From CBDAUN01 sp965200645 (GTDB taxonomy: Bacteria; Pseudomonadota; Gammaproteobacteria; Arenicellales; JAJDZL01): a stretch of 64,000 bases of DNA. Position 1 is the first letter of the stretch, and the number at the start of each line of letters is the position of its first letter. Both the position numbers and the translations under genes were made by a program. Where the stretch lies: positions 1,178,001-1,242,000 of the forward strand of contig CBDAUN010000003.1 of the NCBI GenBank assembly GCA_965200645.1, read 5' to 3'. This document shows positions 9,056 to 17,938 of this stretch, piece after piece. The notes beneath the pieces were generated by a model. It was not told the origin of the DNA and ran no database searches. It saw only the letters and a program-made list of their open reading frames with translations.

Positions 9056-11872
9056 TTACGCGAACAGTCGATTTTCACCGCTGCCAGCAACATTCTCCAC
9101 ACACCTTGAACAGATTTTAGGGTAGTTTGGATTTGTATCCACGTCAGGAGTCTGATGCCAACATCGAGCACACTTTTCATTTGTCGACTTTTCGACTTGG
9201 AGCGAAACATCCGCCAATTCAGTTTTGACTGCACTATCAGAACAAGTCGTTAGTTGCTTGATTGCGCAACTAGATGTAATCGTTAAGAACTTGAGTTCAT
9301 CACCAAGACTGTCCAAATCCTTAAAATAACACTCATCTGCATAGATTGTGACATTTGCATCCAAAGAGGAACCAATATCACCTTTATCACGCAACGATTC
9401 CAACTCACGAATAACCGTGTTTCGAACCTTGATAATCCGATTCCAAAACTCGTGGTCGACTGCAATTCCTTCCGGCCAACCGTCGTACCACGTAGAGATT
9501 AATGCAGATTCACTGCTCTCACCTGGCACATGCTTCCACAATTCTTCTGCCGTGAAGCTCAGAATTGGCACAATCCAGCGTACAAAGGCTTTCAGAATGT
9601 GATACAGCGCAGTTTGCGCTGACTTTCGTCCACGACTATTGCGTGGCATGGTATACAAACGGTCCTTGATAATATCCAGATAAAAGCCGCCCAATTCAAC
9701 AATACAAAATTGATGAACTTTCTGGCAAATCAAATGAAATTTATATTCTTCATAGGAACGAATAATTTCATCGTTTAGAGATTTGGTAACTGAAACCACC
9801 CATTGGTCTAAAGCCAATAGATCATCCCACTCCAAGCATTCAGACGGATCAAACCCATCTAAATTTCCAACCATAAAGCGGGCAGTATTTCGAATTCGCC
9901 TGTAGGAGTCTGCAGTTCGCTTAAGAATTTCATCCGAAATTCCCATTTCAGCATCGTATTCAGTCGAACATACCCACAAACGCAGTACATCCGCACCCAA
10001 AGTGTCAATCACCTTTTGCGGTTCAATTACATTACCGAGCGACTTGGACATTTTCTTCCCTTCACCGTCGACAGTGAATCCGTGCGTTAGCACAGAGTTG
10101 TAGGGAGCCTGTCCGGTTATTGCAACACTAACAAGTAGACTTGATTGAAACCAGCCTCTGTGCTGGTCTGATCCTTCAAGATACATCCCAGCCGGATTTG
10201 TTAGCTCACCCCGATTATTGAGCACACTGAAATGTGTCGCACCAGAGTCAAACCAAACATCCAATACATCGTCTACCTTTTGATAGGCTTCAGAGTTTTC
10301 TTGTATCAAGTCCGAGACACTCAAATCAAACCACGCGTCTATCCCGCCCTTTTCGACATGCTGAGCAACGACTTCCATAATATCCAGTGTATCCGGATGC
10401 AGTTCACCAGTCTCCTTATGGGTAAGCAGCGTAATCGGCGTTCCCCAGACTCTTTGTCGTGATAAACACCAATCGGGACGATTTAACACCATGCCGCTGA
10501 TACGTGCCTCTCCCCAAGTTGGTACCCATTGCACATTCTTGATCGCTTCCAGTGCCTGGTCTCGGAGTTTAGTCCGGTCCATACTGATAAACCACTGAGG
10601 AGTCGCTCGATAAAGAATGGGTGATTTATGCCGCCAACAGTGAGCATAACTGTGTTTGATGGATTCGGTACAAAGCAAAACTTCACGGTCTTGCAGTAAC
10701 GAAATTATGATGTCAACGGCCTTATCAACAAATATGCCACCGACATCTGGAGTGTCGGGCAGAAATACACCGTTGGGTCCGACTGGATTTACAATTTCAA
10801 GATCGTTTTCCTTACCCAACGCAAAGTCTTCGTGACCATGTCCAGGAGCAATGTGAACCAACCCAGTACCGGATTCCAGTGTGACATGATTACTGACAAT
10901 AACCGGCACTTCCAGGTCGGCACCAAACATTGGATGATTTACTTTCAGTCCTTGAAGCTGTTTACCTGAAACTGTGCCGACTACTTTGAAGGTGTCAATT
11001 GCAAACCGTTCTACACAGGATTCCACTAATTCACTTGCCAGTACTACGTACTCACTACCGTTCTTTGATTCCCATTGCACCAGCGAGTAATCGATAAGTT
11101 CATTGACTGCTACAGCACGATTTGCTGGTAGTGTCCACGGAGTTGTAGTCCAAATTGCTAAACTAATGGGATATTCATCAGTAGATGACGCACCAAAGGC
11201 TGAAAATACAGACTCTCGGTCAGTTGCCCTGAGTCTCACATCTACAGTCTTCGACACCTTGTCCATGTACTCGATTTCGGCTTCAGCGAGTGCTGAACCA
11301 CAATCCGCACACCAGTAAACTGTCATCAAATCATTCTTCAGATGTCCTTTACTAATGATTTTTGCAAGAGCCCGTACCGTGTTAGCTTCGGTCATATAGT
11401 TCATTGTGAGATACGGATTGAACCAGTCGCCGATCACACCCATTCGTCTGAATCCAATACGCTGTCTTTCGATTTGTTCCGTAGCAAATGCTCTACAGGC
11501 CTGACGAAATGCCTTCGGGTCATCACGGTAGGTCGAACGACCAAACTTTTTTTCTACTTCGTGCTCGATGGGCAATCCATGACAGTCCCATCCCGGTACA
11601 TATGGAGAATCATAACCATTCAATGTCTTGGATTTAACTATGACATCCTTAAGAATCTTGTTTACTGCATGTCCAATGTGTAGTGCACCGTTAGCATATG
11701 GCGGGCCGTCATGAAGCACGAACTTTTTGCGTCCTTCACCTGCTTTACGTAACTTGCTGTTAATGTCTATCTGATCCCAAAAATCAAGTATCCCTGGTTC
11801 CCGCTGAGCCAGATTCGCACGCATGGGAAATTCTGTTCTTGGAAGATTGATTGTGTCTTTATAGTTAGTCAT
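9056..11872 (-). CDS. ileS: Isoleucyl-tRNA synthetase
   Basis: This 938-residue class I synthetase charges tRNA-Ile. The HIGH signature lies at residues 65-68 within PPYANGALHIGH, and KMSKS appears near residue 600 in GEGKKMSKSLGN. The CP1 editing domain lies between them. The C-terminal zinc-binding pattern is CARCW followed by CSRC, as in bacterial IleS of the Gammaproteobacterial type. It precedes lspA as expected, but the upstream neighbour ribF is 2.5 kb away instead of adjacent, because an Rpn gene and gene-poor DNA lie between. Confidence 0.97.
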   Translation of the reverse strand: MTNYKDTINLPRTEFPMRANLAQREPGILDFWDQIDINSKLRKAGEGRKKFVLHDGPPYANGALHIGHAVNKILKDVIVKSKTLNGYDSPYVPGWDCHGLPIEHEVEKKFGRSTYRDDPKAFRQACRAFATEQIERQRIGFRRMGVIGDWFNPYLTMNYMTEANTVRALAKIISKGHLKNDLMTVYWCADCGSALAEAEIEYMDKVSKTVDVRLRATDRESVFSAFGASSTDEYPISLAIWTTTPWTLPANRAVAVNELIDYSLVQWESKNGSEYVVLASELVESCVERFAIDTFKVVGTVSGKQLQGLKVNHPMFGADLEVPVIVSNHVTLESGTGLVHIAPGHGHEDFALGKENDLEIVNPVGPNGVFLPDTPDVGGIFVDKAVDIIISLLQDREVLLCTESIKHSYAHCWRHKSPILYRATPQWFISMDRTKLRDQALEAIKNVQWVPTWGEARISGMVLNRPDWCLSRQRVWGTPITLLTHKETGELHPDTLDIMEVVAQHVEKGGIDAWFDLSVSDLIQENSEAYQKVDDVLDVWFDSGATHFSVLNNRGELTNPAGMYLEGSDQHRGWFQSSLLVSVAITGQAPYNSVLTHGFTVDGEGKKMSKSLGNVIEPQKVIDTLGADVLRLWVCSTEYDAEMGISDEILKRTADSYRRIRNTARFMVGNLDGFDPSECLEWDDLLALDQWVVSVTKSLNDEIIRSYEEYKFHLICQKVHQFCIVELGGFYLDIIKDRLYTMPRNSRGRKSAQTALYHILKAFVRWIVPILSFTAEELWKHVPGESSESALISTWYDGWPEGIAVDHEFWNRIIKVRNTVIRELESLRDKGDIGSSLDANVTIYADECYFKDLDSLGDELKFLTITSSCAIKQLTTCSDSAVKTELADVSLQVEKSTNEKCARCWHQTPDVDTNPNYPKICSRCVENVAGSGENRLFA

Positions 11873-12897
11873 CTTTTGACGAAAGAATTGAATTTTTATT
11901 TATAGAATCTATTTTCCTGAACACTGGTGATTTTGTGGGATCAGAAAAGAAGTTTGAAAGCGCCGGAAATAATCAGTACGACTACAACGTAAGTTGCTAT
12001 TTTACTTAAATTTCTAGAAAGTTTTTTGACGCAGTAGAAGGCTTTCGAGAAACACTTCGGACTGATACGACAGGTTCAACTCCTTCTCCAAGAAACCAAA
12101 AAATCGGCTGTTAGTGGGCAAACATTAGCATTGGCTGGGTTTGTCATATTCGCTGTACCCTCTTAGTGTTTGATCCTACTTAAGCAGTCGCAGGGAGTGA
12201 TAAGAGTTCTTTATGTATGGATCACACAGAGTGTGAGTAATAGCCACAATAAATTGCTGGATTTGATTGAGAGAGAGACAAATCCGAGTACTTTTGGGCA
12301 GTGACCAACAACTCGGCACCGCTAAATAATGCCACCAAGTGTGGATACCTTTAAATTGTTTTGCTCTTAACCAACAGTGGCAACACCGAAGTCAGAGTTT
12401 CAGGCGAGGGAACTCCGTTTCACTTGAGAGCATAATACAGTACGACTCTCAAATCAGAGACCCATATCATAGTCGCCATCGAAGTCTCATTTTCTTACTC
12501 CGCTAGTCCCGGCGCCACTAATTTAAGTGATCAATCGACATTACACTATGTACCCGCAACGCATTACCATTTGTAACAAAGAATAAGGACACCTTTTCAG
12601 GTAGGCGGCGACCCGAGCAAAGGAAATTTAAAGGACTAATATCACTTCAACTATTTGTCCAGGGAGAATTGTAAAACTTTGAAGAGGTTGTTTGGGTGTT
12701 AGTAACCACGGGAGTATGTGTACCTGAACCGAAATTGTTTTTCCTGGCAAAATCGACAAGTGAGAGATGCCCGAAAACCGTATCAGAAAAGGTGAAAACC
12801 GCTCTACAGCAGAGTGTTGGCCCTTTCTTCTTGTGCTTATTACAAAAATCTTGGTCTGATTGCGACCTTGCCTCGGAAGTTGTGATAAGCAGCACCT
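11873..12897. other. Gene-poor stretch between ileS and the Rpn-family gene
   Basis: About 1 kb with no convincing coding region. Short frames exist on both strands near 12647-12938, including an 82-codon minus-strand frame starting two bases after the Rpn stop, but their predicted peptides overlap each other and resemble nothing I know. The stretch probably holds the ileS promoter at its left end and decayed sequence linked to the Rpn insertion. Confidence 0.5.
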
Positions 12898-13911
12898 TTA
12901 GGAACTGGATTCGTCCGACTCCTGTCGCAACGCAGTAATCTCATCTTGAGAAAGATCGCTATACTCTGCAATAGTAGAAGTACTAAGTCCCCCATGAATC
13001 ATTTTCATTACAATTTCCTGCTTGCTCTTCAGCACTTCCTTCTTAAGTTCCTTCTTAAGTTCCTTCTTAAGTTCCCTTTTAAGTTCACGATCAAAATGTT
13101 GTTGGGCCAATGACGCTCCCATTTTTTCCACCTCACTCATTGTCATGTCGGGTTGCTTGTTTAATCGATCTAATTCACGAGTATACAATCTCGCCACTGT
13201 ATTGTGAATCAGCTCACTGACCGCTTGCTGCAGCGCCTCCGGCCAGTTGACCTTGGCTCGGTCAAGCAGATAACCTCGTTTCCGGTAATCTTCAGCACTG
13301 CTGGACTGTACCATGTGGGCAATACATGCCATCACATTGGTGCTGATATCCCCTTCAAACGCCCACTTGTGCATATCAAGCAACCAAAAGCGCTGCTGTG
13401 GCTGAAGCGTCTCAAGCAATCCGTCGCACGAGACCTGTAACTTGCGAAAGTCGGTCCAGGCATAGTCCTTTTCAATGAACTTGCCACTGTAAATGACGAT
13501 CGGCAACACTAACGGCAACTCTAGCTTGCCTTGATCTAACTGCGCTTTATGCTGACTGACCCATTTACGATACATCTCATTGACACAATCGTACATCCGG
13601 ATGCACAACAGTCTCGGTAAAGTGGTTTGAAACTCCACCAACACAAACATCAGTATCTTACGTCCCCCAAGCATCCCTTCACCGCTCCATACGGCATCCA
13701 CTTGACGGCGCTCCAGACCTTCGGTAATGAACTCATCTCGGTGCTGTCGCAGTGAAGCTGCATCAAACTGTGCGTAATCAGCACCTAAACACCCTTCAAT
13801 TAAATCCTTTACCGCCCGCATATTTTCAAAGACCATTTTGTATGAGGCATCGTGTAAGTCCGTTTTTTTCTTTTTCTTGTGGTGTTGCTTCACCGGTGAT
13901 TCTTTCGCCAT
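12898..13911 (-). CDS. Rpn family recombination-promoting nuclease / putative transposase (transposase_31)
   Basis: The 337-residue product fits the Rpn (PF04754-type) family, whose E. coli members are PD-(D/E)XK-like nucleases that promote RecA-independent recombination. A lysine-rich start (HHKKKKKTDLHDASYK) leads into the conserved segment with DAVWSGE and, later, MFVLVEFQ, matching the D..ExQ active-site layout. Then comes LPLVLPIVIYSG, a family hallmark. Around residues 278-296 an ELKK repeat forms a charged helix. A strong AAGGAG site 8 bases before the ATG supports the start. It interrupts the usual ribF-ileS spacing and is on the same strand, suggesting transfer into this locus. Confidence 0.85.
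   Translation of the reverse strand: MAKESPVKQHHKKKKKTDLHDASYKMVFENMRAVKDLIEGCLGADYAQFDAASLRQHRDEFITEGLERRQVDAVWSGEGMLGGRKILMFVLVEFQTTLPRLLCIRMYDCVNEMYRKWVSQHKAQLDQGKLELPLVLPIVIYSGKFIEKDYAWTDFRKLQVSCDGLLETLQPQQRFWLLDMHKWAFEGDISTNVMACIAHMVQSSSAEDYRKRGYLLDRAKVNWPEALQQAVSELIHNTVARLYTRELDRLNKQPDMTMSEVEKMGASLAQQHFDRELKRELKKELKKELKKEVLKSKQEIVMKMIHGGLSTSTIAEYSDLSQDEITALRQESDESSS
13036..13083. repeat. 12-base tandem repeat inside the Rpn-family gene
   Basis: Four consecutive copies of TTCCTTCTTAAG, three identical and the fourth with two changes. They keep the frame and encode the repeated KELK charged helix of the Rpn-family protein. Such in-frame repeats can change copy number by slippage. Confidence 0.85.
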
Positions 13912-14418
13912 AGGGCAGTCTCCTTAAACAATGGTCGTGGTGCTGGATTGCCGATAAACGGAAATACAACAAATTGTCGTAGTAGTGATAGGAACTGGCT
14001 TGGAATTTCAATCTTCAATGATTGAAATCCTCGCCATTCTCGAGTATGCAACGTAACTGAGCAAACCGTTGTTTGCCAGTGCCGGACTGACTAAAAAGTC
14101 ATAAGCGTTGCGATAGCAAAAGCATATCACAACAAAGTCTCGACATAATGACTTTCAACCTCATAGGTCGAAGATGGCACACCTGGTTAACTATCTAAGC
14201 CACAATCTGGACTTTAAAGAATTTTATGAATTAAATCTGGCAAAACCTGCGCAATAAACAAGATGAGTGTAATTACCACATCATTCAGCGGGTTTACTTT
14301 GAGTATCGAACTGAATTTCAGTCTGAACGGAAGTGTGAAACAACAAACAGTACAACTGCAGCAAGTTCACTACGTGATTGGTTGGGCAGGTCTTGAATAT
14401 CAACCCCAAATTTCCCGG
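13912..14418. other. Gene-free gap between the Rpn gene and ribF, with a hairpin
   Basis: About 500 bases with no supported gene. It holds the ribosome site of the Rpn gene at its left edge and an inverted repeat at 14005-14028, with perfect 9-base arms ATTTCAATC and GATTGAAAT around a 6-base loop. The hairpin lies about 95 bases upstream of the Rpn start, so it may be an upstream control element or a terminator for ribF. I saw no terminal inverted repeats that pair with the far side of the insertion. Confidence 0.5.
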
Positions 14419-15369
14419 CTAAGAAGCAATTTTCGAATCAAGACCTCCAAAGTAATCTCGACATTGGACAATATCCTGACGAATTTGATCATTCATCGTC
14501 TCTATAGTCGAAAACTTAACTTCTTCCCGAAGTTTCTTCAAAAACTTAACTTGAATGCGCTTGCCGTATAAGTTGTGATTGAAGTCCAAAATGTGTGCTT
14601 CTAGGATTAGACGATTACCTCCTACGGTCGGACGCCAGCCTAAACTTGCTGCGGCAGGTAAACATCGCCCCGACTCTATTCCGCCGACTTCCGCAACAAA
14701 CACGCCAGTCATAGGCGGGTTCTGACTTTGTGGAATAATGTTGGCAGTGGCGAATCCCCAGTTCGAAGCGTTGCCATTGCCTCTGACAACTCGCCCCGAC
14801 ATCGAATACTCTCTCCCAAGATATCTGGCAGCTAAGGCAAGCTGTCCAGACTTGAGCAGTTCTCGAATTGTCGTACTGCTGACCCGCTCAGAACCAATCA
14901 TAAATGAGTTGGTCTTTTCGACGCTGACGCCCAACTTTGTACACCGAGTGTGTAACATTTCAAAATTTCCACGGCGATTTCGGCCAAAACGAAAATCATC
15001 CCCAACTACAATGTGTCGGGCACCTAGTTTCTCAATCAGTAGATTGGAAATAAATTCTTCCGGTTCAGTGTTCGCCAGATTATGATCAAAGCGTAAGCAA
15101 CAGAATCGATCAACCCCTAAGTCTGCCATTGCTTCAAACTTTTCACGCACCGTCATCAAACGAGGAGGGGCACGGTCCGGCACGAAGAACTCCATCGGAT
15201 GCGGCTCAAAACTAATAATGGCAACGGCCAACTTCAACCGCGCCCCAGTTTTCGCCAGCGAACGAATGACCTGCTGGTGACCCAAATGAATTCCATCATA
15301 GTTTCCAACTGAAACTACACAACCGTGATGCTGCGGTCGAATATTGTGAACTCCGCGTATGAATTCCAT
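14419..15369 (-). CDS. ribF: Bifunctional riboflavin kinase / FMN adenylyltransferase
   Basis: RibF turns riboflavin into FMN and FMN into FAD. The N-terminal nucleotidyltransferase domain shows VSVGNYDGIHLGHQQVI (residues about 20-36), with the HxGH-like core, plus FEPHP and GDDFRFGRNRRG. SSTTIRELL closes this domain. The C-terminal kinase domain includes GRGNG-like GRVVRGNG, NWGFATANI and GVFVAEV. Length, 316 residues, is typical. It lies between murJ/DUF2203 and ileS, the usual Gammaproteobacterial place, and its 5' gap to the DUF2203 gene is 76 bases. Confidence 0.96.
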   Translation of the reverse strand: MEFIRGVHNIRPQHHGCVVSVGNYDGIHLGHQQVIRSLAKTGARLKLAVAIISFEPHPMEFFVPDRAPPRLMTVREKFEAMADLGVDRFCCLRFDHNLANTEPEEFISNLLIEKLGARHIVVGDDFRFGRNRRGNFEMLHTRCTKLGVSVEKTNSFMIGSERVSSTTIRELLKSGQLALAARYLGREYSMSGRVVRGNGNASNWGFATANIIPQSQNPPMTGVFVAEVGGIESGRCLPAAASLGWRPTVGGNRLILEAHILDFNHNLYGKRIQVKFLKKLREEVKFSTIETMNDQIRQDIVQCRDYFGGLDSKIAS

Positions 15370-15445
15370 AAAGAACTACATGAAGAATTAAATTTGATAG
15401 GCAGGCCGGTTGTGAACTGTCCGAATGGACTGTGTTCAATCTAAA

Positions 15446-15859
15446 CTACGCCCAGTCCGGTCGAATTTGCTCGATCACCTCTTCGACCGGCTCGCGCGTT
15501 GCAAATCCGCCGGTATATTCATGAAAATGAGATACCTTCAACTCTGGATACTTCCAACACAGATATCCGTCTCCGGTATCGAAATCCAAAAGCCATAGCC
15601 CCTTCACTGTCACCCCAAATCGCTCCATTTTCGACACCCACTTCCTGACGATCTCTTCGTACTGTGCCTCTACTTTCTTGAGTCGTGGATCATTGGGCAA
15701 CAGGTTCGCTAGTTCACGTCGAACCAAATCCAATTGTTTATAGGATTCCGAAGTGATTGCTTTGATCGCAGGAAGTACAGAATTTGCTTCGCAGAGAGTG
15801 AAATATCGAGTCTCGCCTGGGGAGACTAGGTGGACTAATTTCTCAACTGTGTCACTCAT
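15446..15859 (-). CDS. DUF2203-family protein
   Basis: The ~137-residue product matches DUF2203 proteins: it opens with a YFTLCEANSVLPAIKAI segment, has a middle helix rich in charged residues, and ends with the diagnostic YLCWKYPE and FHEYTGGFATREP motifs. The function is unknown. A longer frame from a TTG at 15904 exists, but the ATG at 15859 is preferred because it overlaps the murJ stop codon as ATGA, a classic sign of translational coupling. The family is less often seen between murJ and ribF, so this placement may be lineage-specific. Confidence 0.8.
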   Translation of the reverse strand: MSDTVEKLVHLVSPGETRYFTLCEANSVLPAIKAITSESYKQLDLVRRELANLLPNDPRLKKVEAQYEEIVRKWVSKMERFGVTVKGLWLLDFDTGDGYLCWKYPELKVSHFHEYTGGFATREPVEEVIEQIRPDWA

Positions 15860-17439
15860 CTGGGCATTCGCTTGTGGACACGAACTCCGAGTACAAATAG
15901 GCAAACGAAATAAATGACTGCACCTAAAACAACCAAAAGTGTAAGATTAAAAATCCGCTCCCAAATACTGTATTCCAACCATATTGAAGGTTGTGATTTA
16001 AACCACCATAATGCCAATCCCATTATAGTAGAAGCACCTCCAACCTTAATTAAAAACATAGTCCAACCCGGCAGAGGGATGTAGACATTTTGCCTCATCA
16101 ACAGTACCATCAATATCCCTGCATTTATGAATGCCGCAATAGATGTTGCTAATGCCAATCCAACATGCTCTAGAAATTGCACGAGCACGATAGCGAGAAT
16201 TGCATTGGCAACCATGGCGACCACTCCTGCGTTGACCGGTGTTTTTGTGTTGTTGCGGGCAAAAAAGCCCGGAGACAGCACTCGAACGGCCATTAACCCT
16301 GTCAATCCGATTGCATAAGCTAATAACGCGTTTGAAGACATTACAACATCCGTAGCAGTAAATTCACCGTAGAAGAACAGCGTCGTCATCATGGGTTCGG
16401 CCAACACAATCAAACCGGCAGTGGACGGGAACGCAATGATTAAGCACCAGCGCATCCCCCAATTGAGCAAAGAAGAGAACTCCTCCTTGTTGTGTTCAGC
16501 GTGCACTTTGGACAGTCGCGGTAAAATGACTGTACCGATTGCCACTCCAAACACACCAAGTGGAAACTCCATCAACCTATCGGAATAGTACAGCCATGAC
16601 ACACTACCTGTCACTAAAAATGAAGCAATAAAAGTATTGATGACTAGATTTAGCTGAGCAACCGAACTACCAAAGATCGCAGGAAGCATAAGTCGCTTGA
16701 CCTCACGCACACCTTCGCGGGATTCGGGGTCATTTTTCAGCCGAATTCGCGGTACGGGCATCACCTTTTTTTGAAGCATGAAGGGTAACTGAAAGACTAG
16801 CTGAATCACTCCGGCGGCAAATACCCCAATCGATATAGCAATGGCGGCATTTTCTACGAAACCTGTCAGCCAAAGTGCGGCTCCAATCAAAGTAAGATTG
16901 AGCAATACTGGACTAAAGGCAGGCGAAGCAAAGTGTCCGTAGGTGTTAAGTACGGCAGCACTCATCGCTACCATACAAACAAAAAACATGTAAGGAAACG
17001 TCAACCTCAAACATTCAACCGTTAGATTGAATTTTTCTGGTTCCGCCCTAAACCCAGGTGCCAATGCAGAAATCAATAGTGGCGCTGTAGCGACACCGAT
17101 GATTACAAGAAGTACCAATATAAATCCGAGCCGACCGGTAACTAAATTCACGAACCGGCGAACATCTTCCGGCGGTCTAGATAGTTTTTGTTGGGTATAA
17201 ACCGGTACGAAGGCGGCTGAAAATGCACCTTCACCGAAAATTCTGCGAAAGAAGTTTGGAATTCGAAAAGCAACAAAAAATGCGTCAGCAAGAAATGTGC
17301 TCCCTACCAAATTGGCGAGTATGATGTCGCGAGCCAAGCCACTGGCACGAGACAACGTTGTCATCGATCCAAAAACAGCCGTCGATTTCAGCAATCCCTT
17401 TGATCCAGATTGGATCTTGCTTTCTGAGTTTTCACTCAT
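15856..17439 (-). CDS. murJ: Lipid II flippase MurJ
   Basis: MurJ (MviN) moves lipid-linked peptidoglycan precursor across the inner membrane. The 527-residue protein has about fourteen membrane helices. Family motifs include GLARDIILANLVGS-ADAF near residues 35-55, RIPNFFRRIFGEGAFSAAFVP around 60-80 (split across two halves), and LSPGFFARNNTKTPV near residue 390. It is divergent from rpsT, with a 173-base gap, and its stop overlaps the DUF2203 start by four bases. Confidence 0.95.
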   Translation of the reverse strand: MSENSESKIQSGSKGLLKSTAVFGSMTTLSRASGLARDIILANLVGSTFLADAFFVAFRIPNFFRRIFGEGAFSAAFVPVYTQQKLSRPPEDVRRFVNLVTGRLGFILVLLVIIGVATAPLLISALAPGFRAEPEKFNLTVECLRLTFPYMFFVCMVAMSAAVLNTYGHFASPAFSPVLLNLTLIGAALWLTGFVENAAIAISIGVFAAGVIQLVFQLPFMLQKKVMPVPRIRLKNDPESREGVREVKRLMLPAIFGSSVAQLNLVINTFIASFLVTGSVSWLYYSDRLMEFPLGVFGVAIGTVILPRLSKVHAEHNKEEFSSLLNWGMRWCLIIAFPSTAGLIVLAEPMMTTLFFYGEFTATDVVMSSNALLAYAIGLTGLMAVRVLSPGFFARNNTKTPVNAGVVAMVANAILAIVLVQFLEHVGLALATSIAAFINAGILMVLLMRQNVYIPLPGWTMFLIKVGGASTIMGLALWWFKSQPSIWLEYSIWERIFNLTLLVVLGAVIYFVCLFVLGVRVHKRMPR

Positions 17440-17556
17440 TGTGCAAGTGCTGAAATGGAGGTAACAAGTGTGCTAGCGACACAAAATCTGTAGCATCTTT
17501 GAGGCTAATGTGAGGTCAGAATTTAAATATCTGAAACCAATGTTGTTGACTTTTCC

Positions 17557-17575
17557 GTAAAATAAAGTATTTTAC
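17557..17575. promoter_or_regulatory. Inverted repeat upstream of rpsT
   Basis: Perfect 8-base arms GTAAAATA and TATTTTAC around AAG, ending 37 bases before the rpsT start. A possible promoter overlaps it (TTGACT at about 17546-17551, 16 bases, then TATTTT). It could be an operator for rpsT/murJ or a leader hairpin; neither is proven. Confidence 0.4.
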
Positions 17576-17612
17576 CTTTTTCATTAATTCACTAAACAGG
17601 ATGTACTAGACA

Positions 17613-17885
17613 TTGGCTAATTCACCGCAAGCTCGCAAGCGAGCGCGACAAAATTCAAAACACAGAAGCCGCAACATGAGTGAACGTGCGGCGGTGCGTA
17701 CCTACATCAAAAAGTTTTATAAGGCAATTGAGTCAAATGACTTACCGTCTTCCCAACAAGCCTACCGGGTCGCTTGTTCAAAAATTGACCGCAGTGCGCA
17801 AAAGGGTTTGCAACATCGAAACAAAGCAGCTCGACTTAAGAGTCGAATGAATGCTCGTTTGAAAATTCTAGCGACAGCCGCCTAG
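17613..17885 (+). CDS. rpsT: 30S ribosomal protein S20
   Basis: The 90-residue, strongly basic protein binds 16S rRNA in the small subunit. The start SPQARKRARQNSKHRSRN and the end HRNKAARLKSRMN are typical of S20. Translation starts at TTG, as in E. coli rpsT (UUG), with AGGA about 11 bases upstream. It diverges from murJ, the classic arrangement. The S20 gene is known to be limited by its unusual start codon in E. coli; a similar effect here is an inference. Confidence 0.96.
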   Translation: MANSPQARKRARQNSKHRSRNMSERAAVRTYIKKFYKAIESNDLPSSQQAYRVACSKIDRSAQKGLQHRNKAARLKSRMNARLKILATAA

Positions 17886-17938
17886 ACCTACAAGTTTCAA
17901 ATACGCTCCGGCTAATTCGCCAGACCCTACGCTCCAGG

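Noticed and set aside
12647..12938. Overlapping 80-codon frames on both strands after the Rpn gene
   Set aside because: The two peptides are each other's shadows, have odd composition and match no family; no ribosome site was found.
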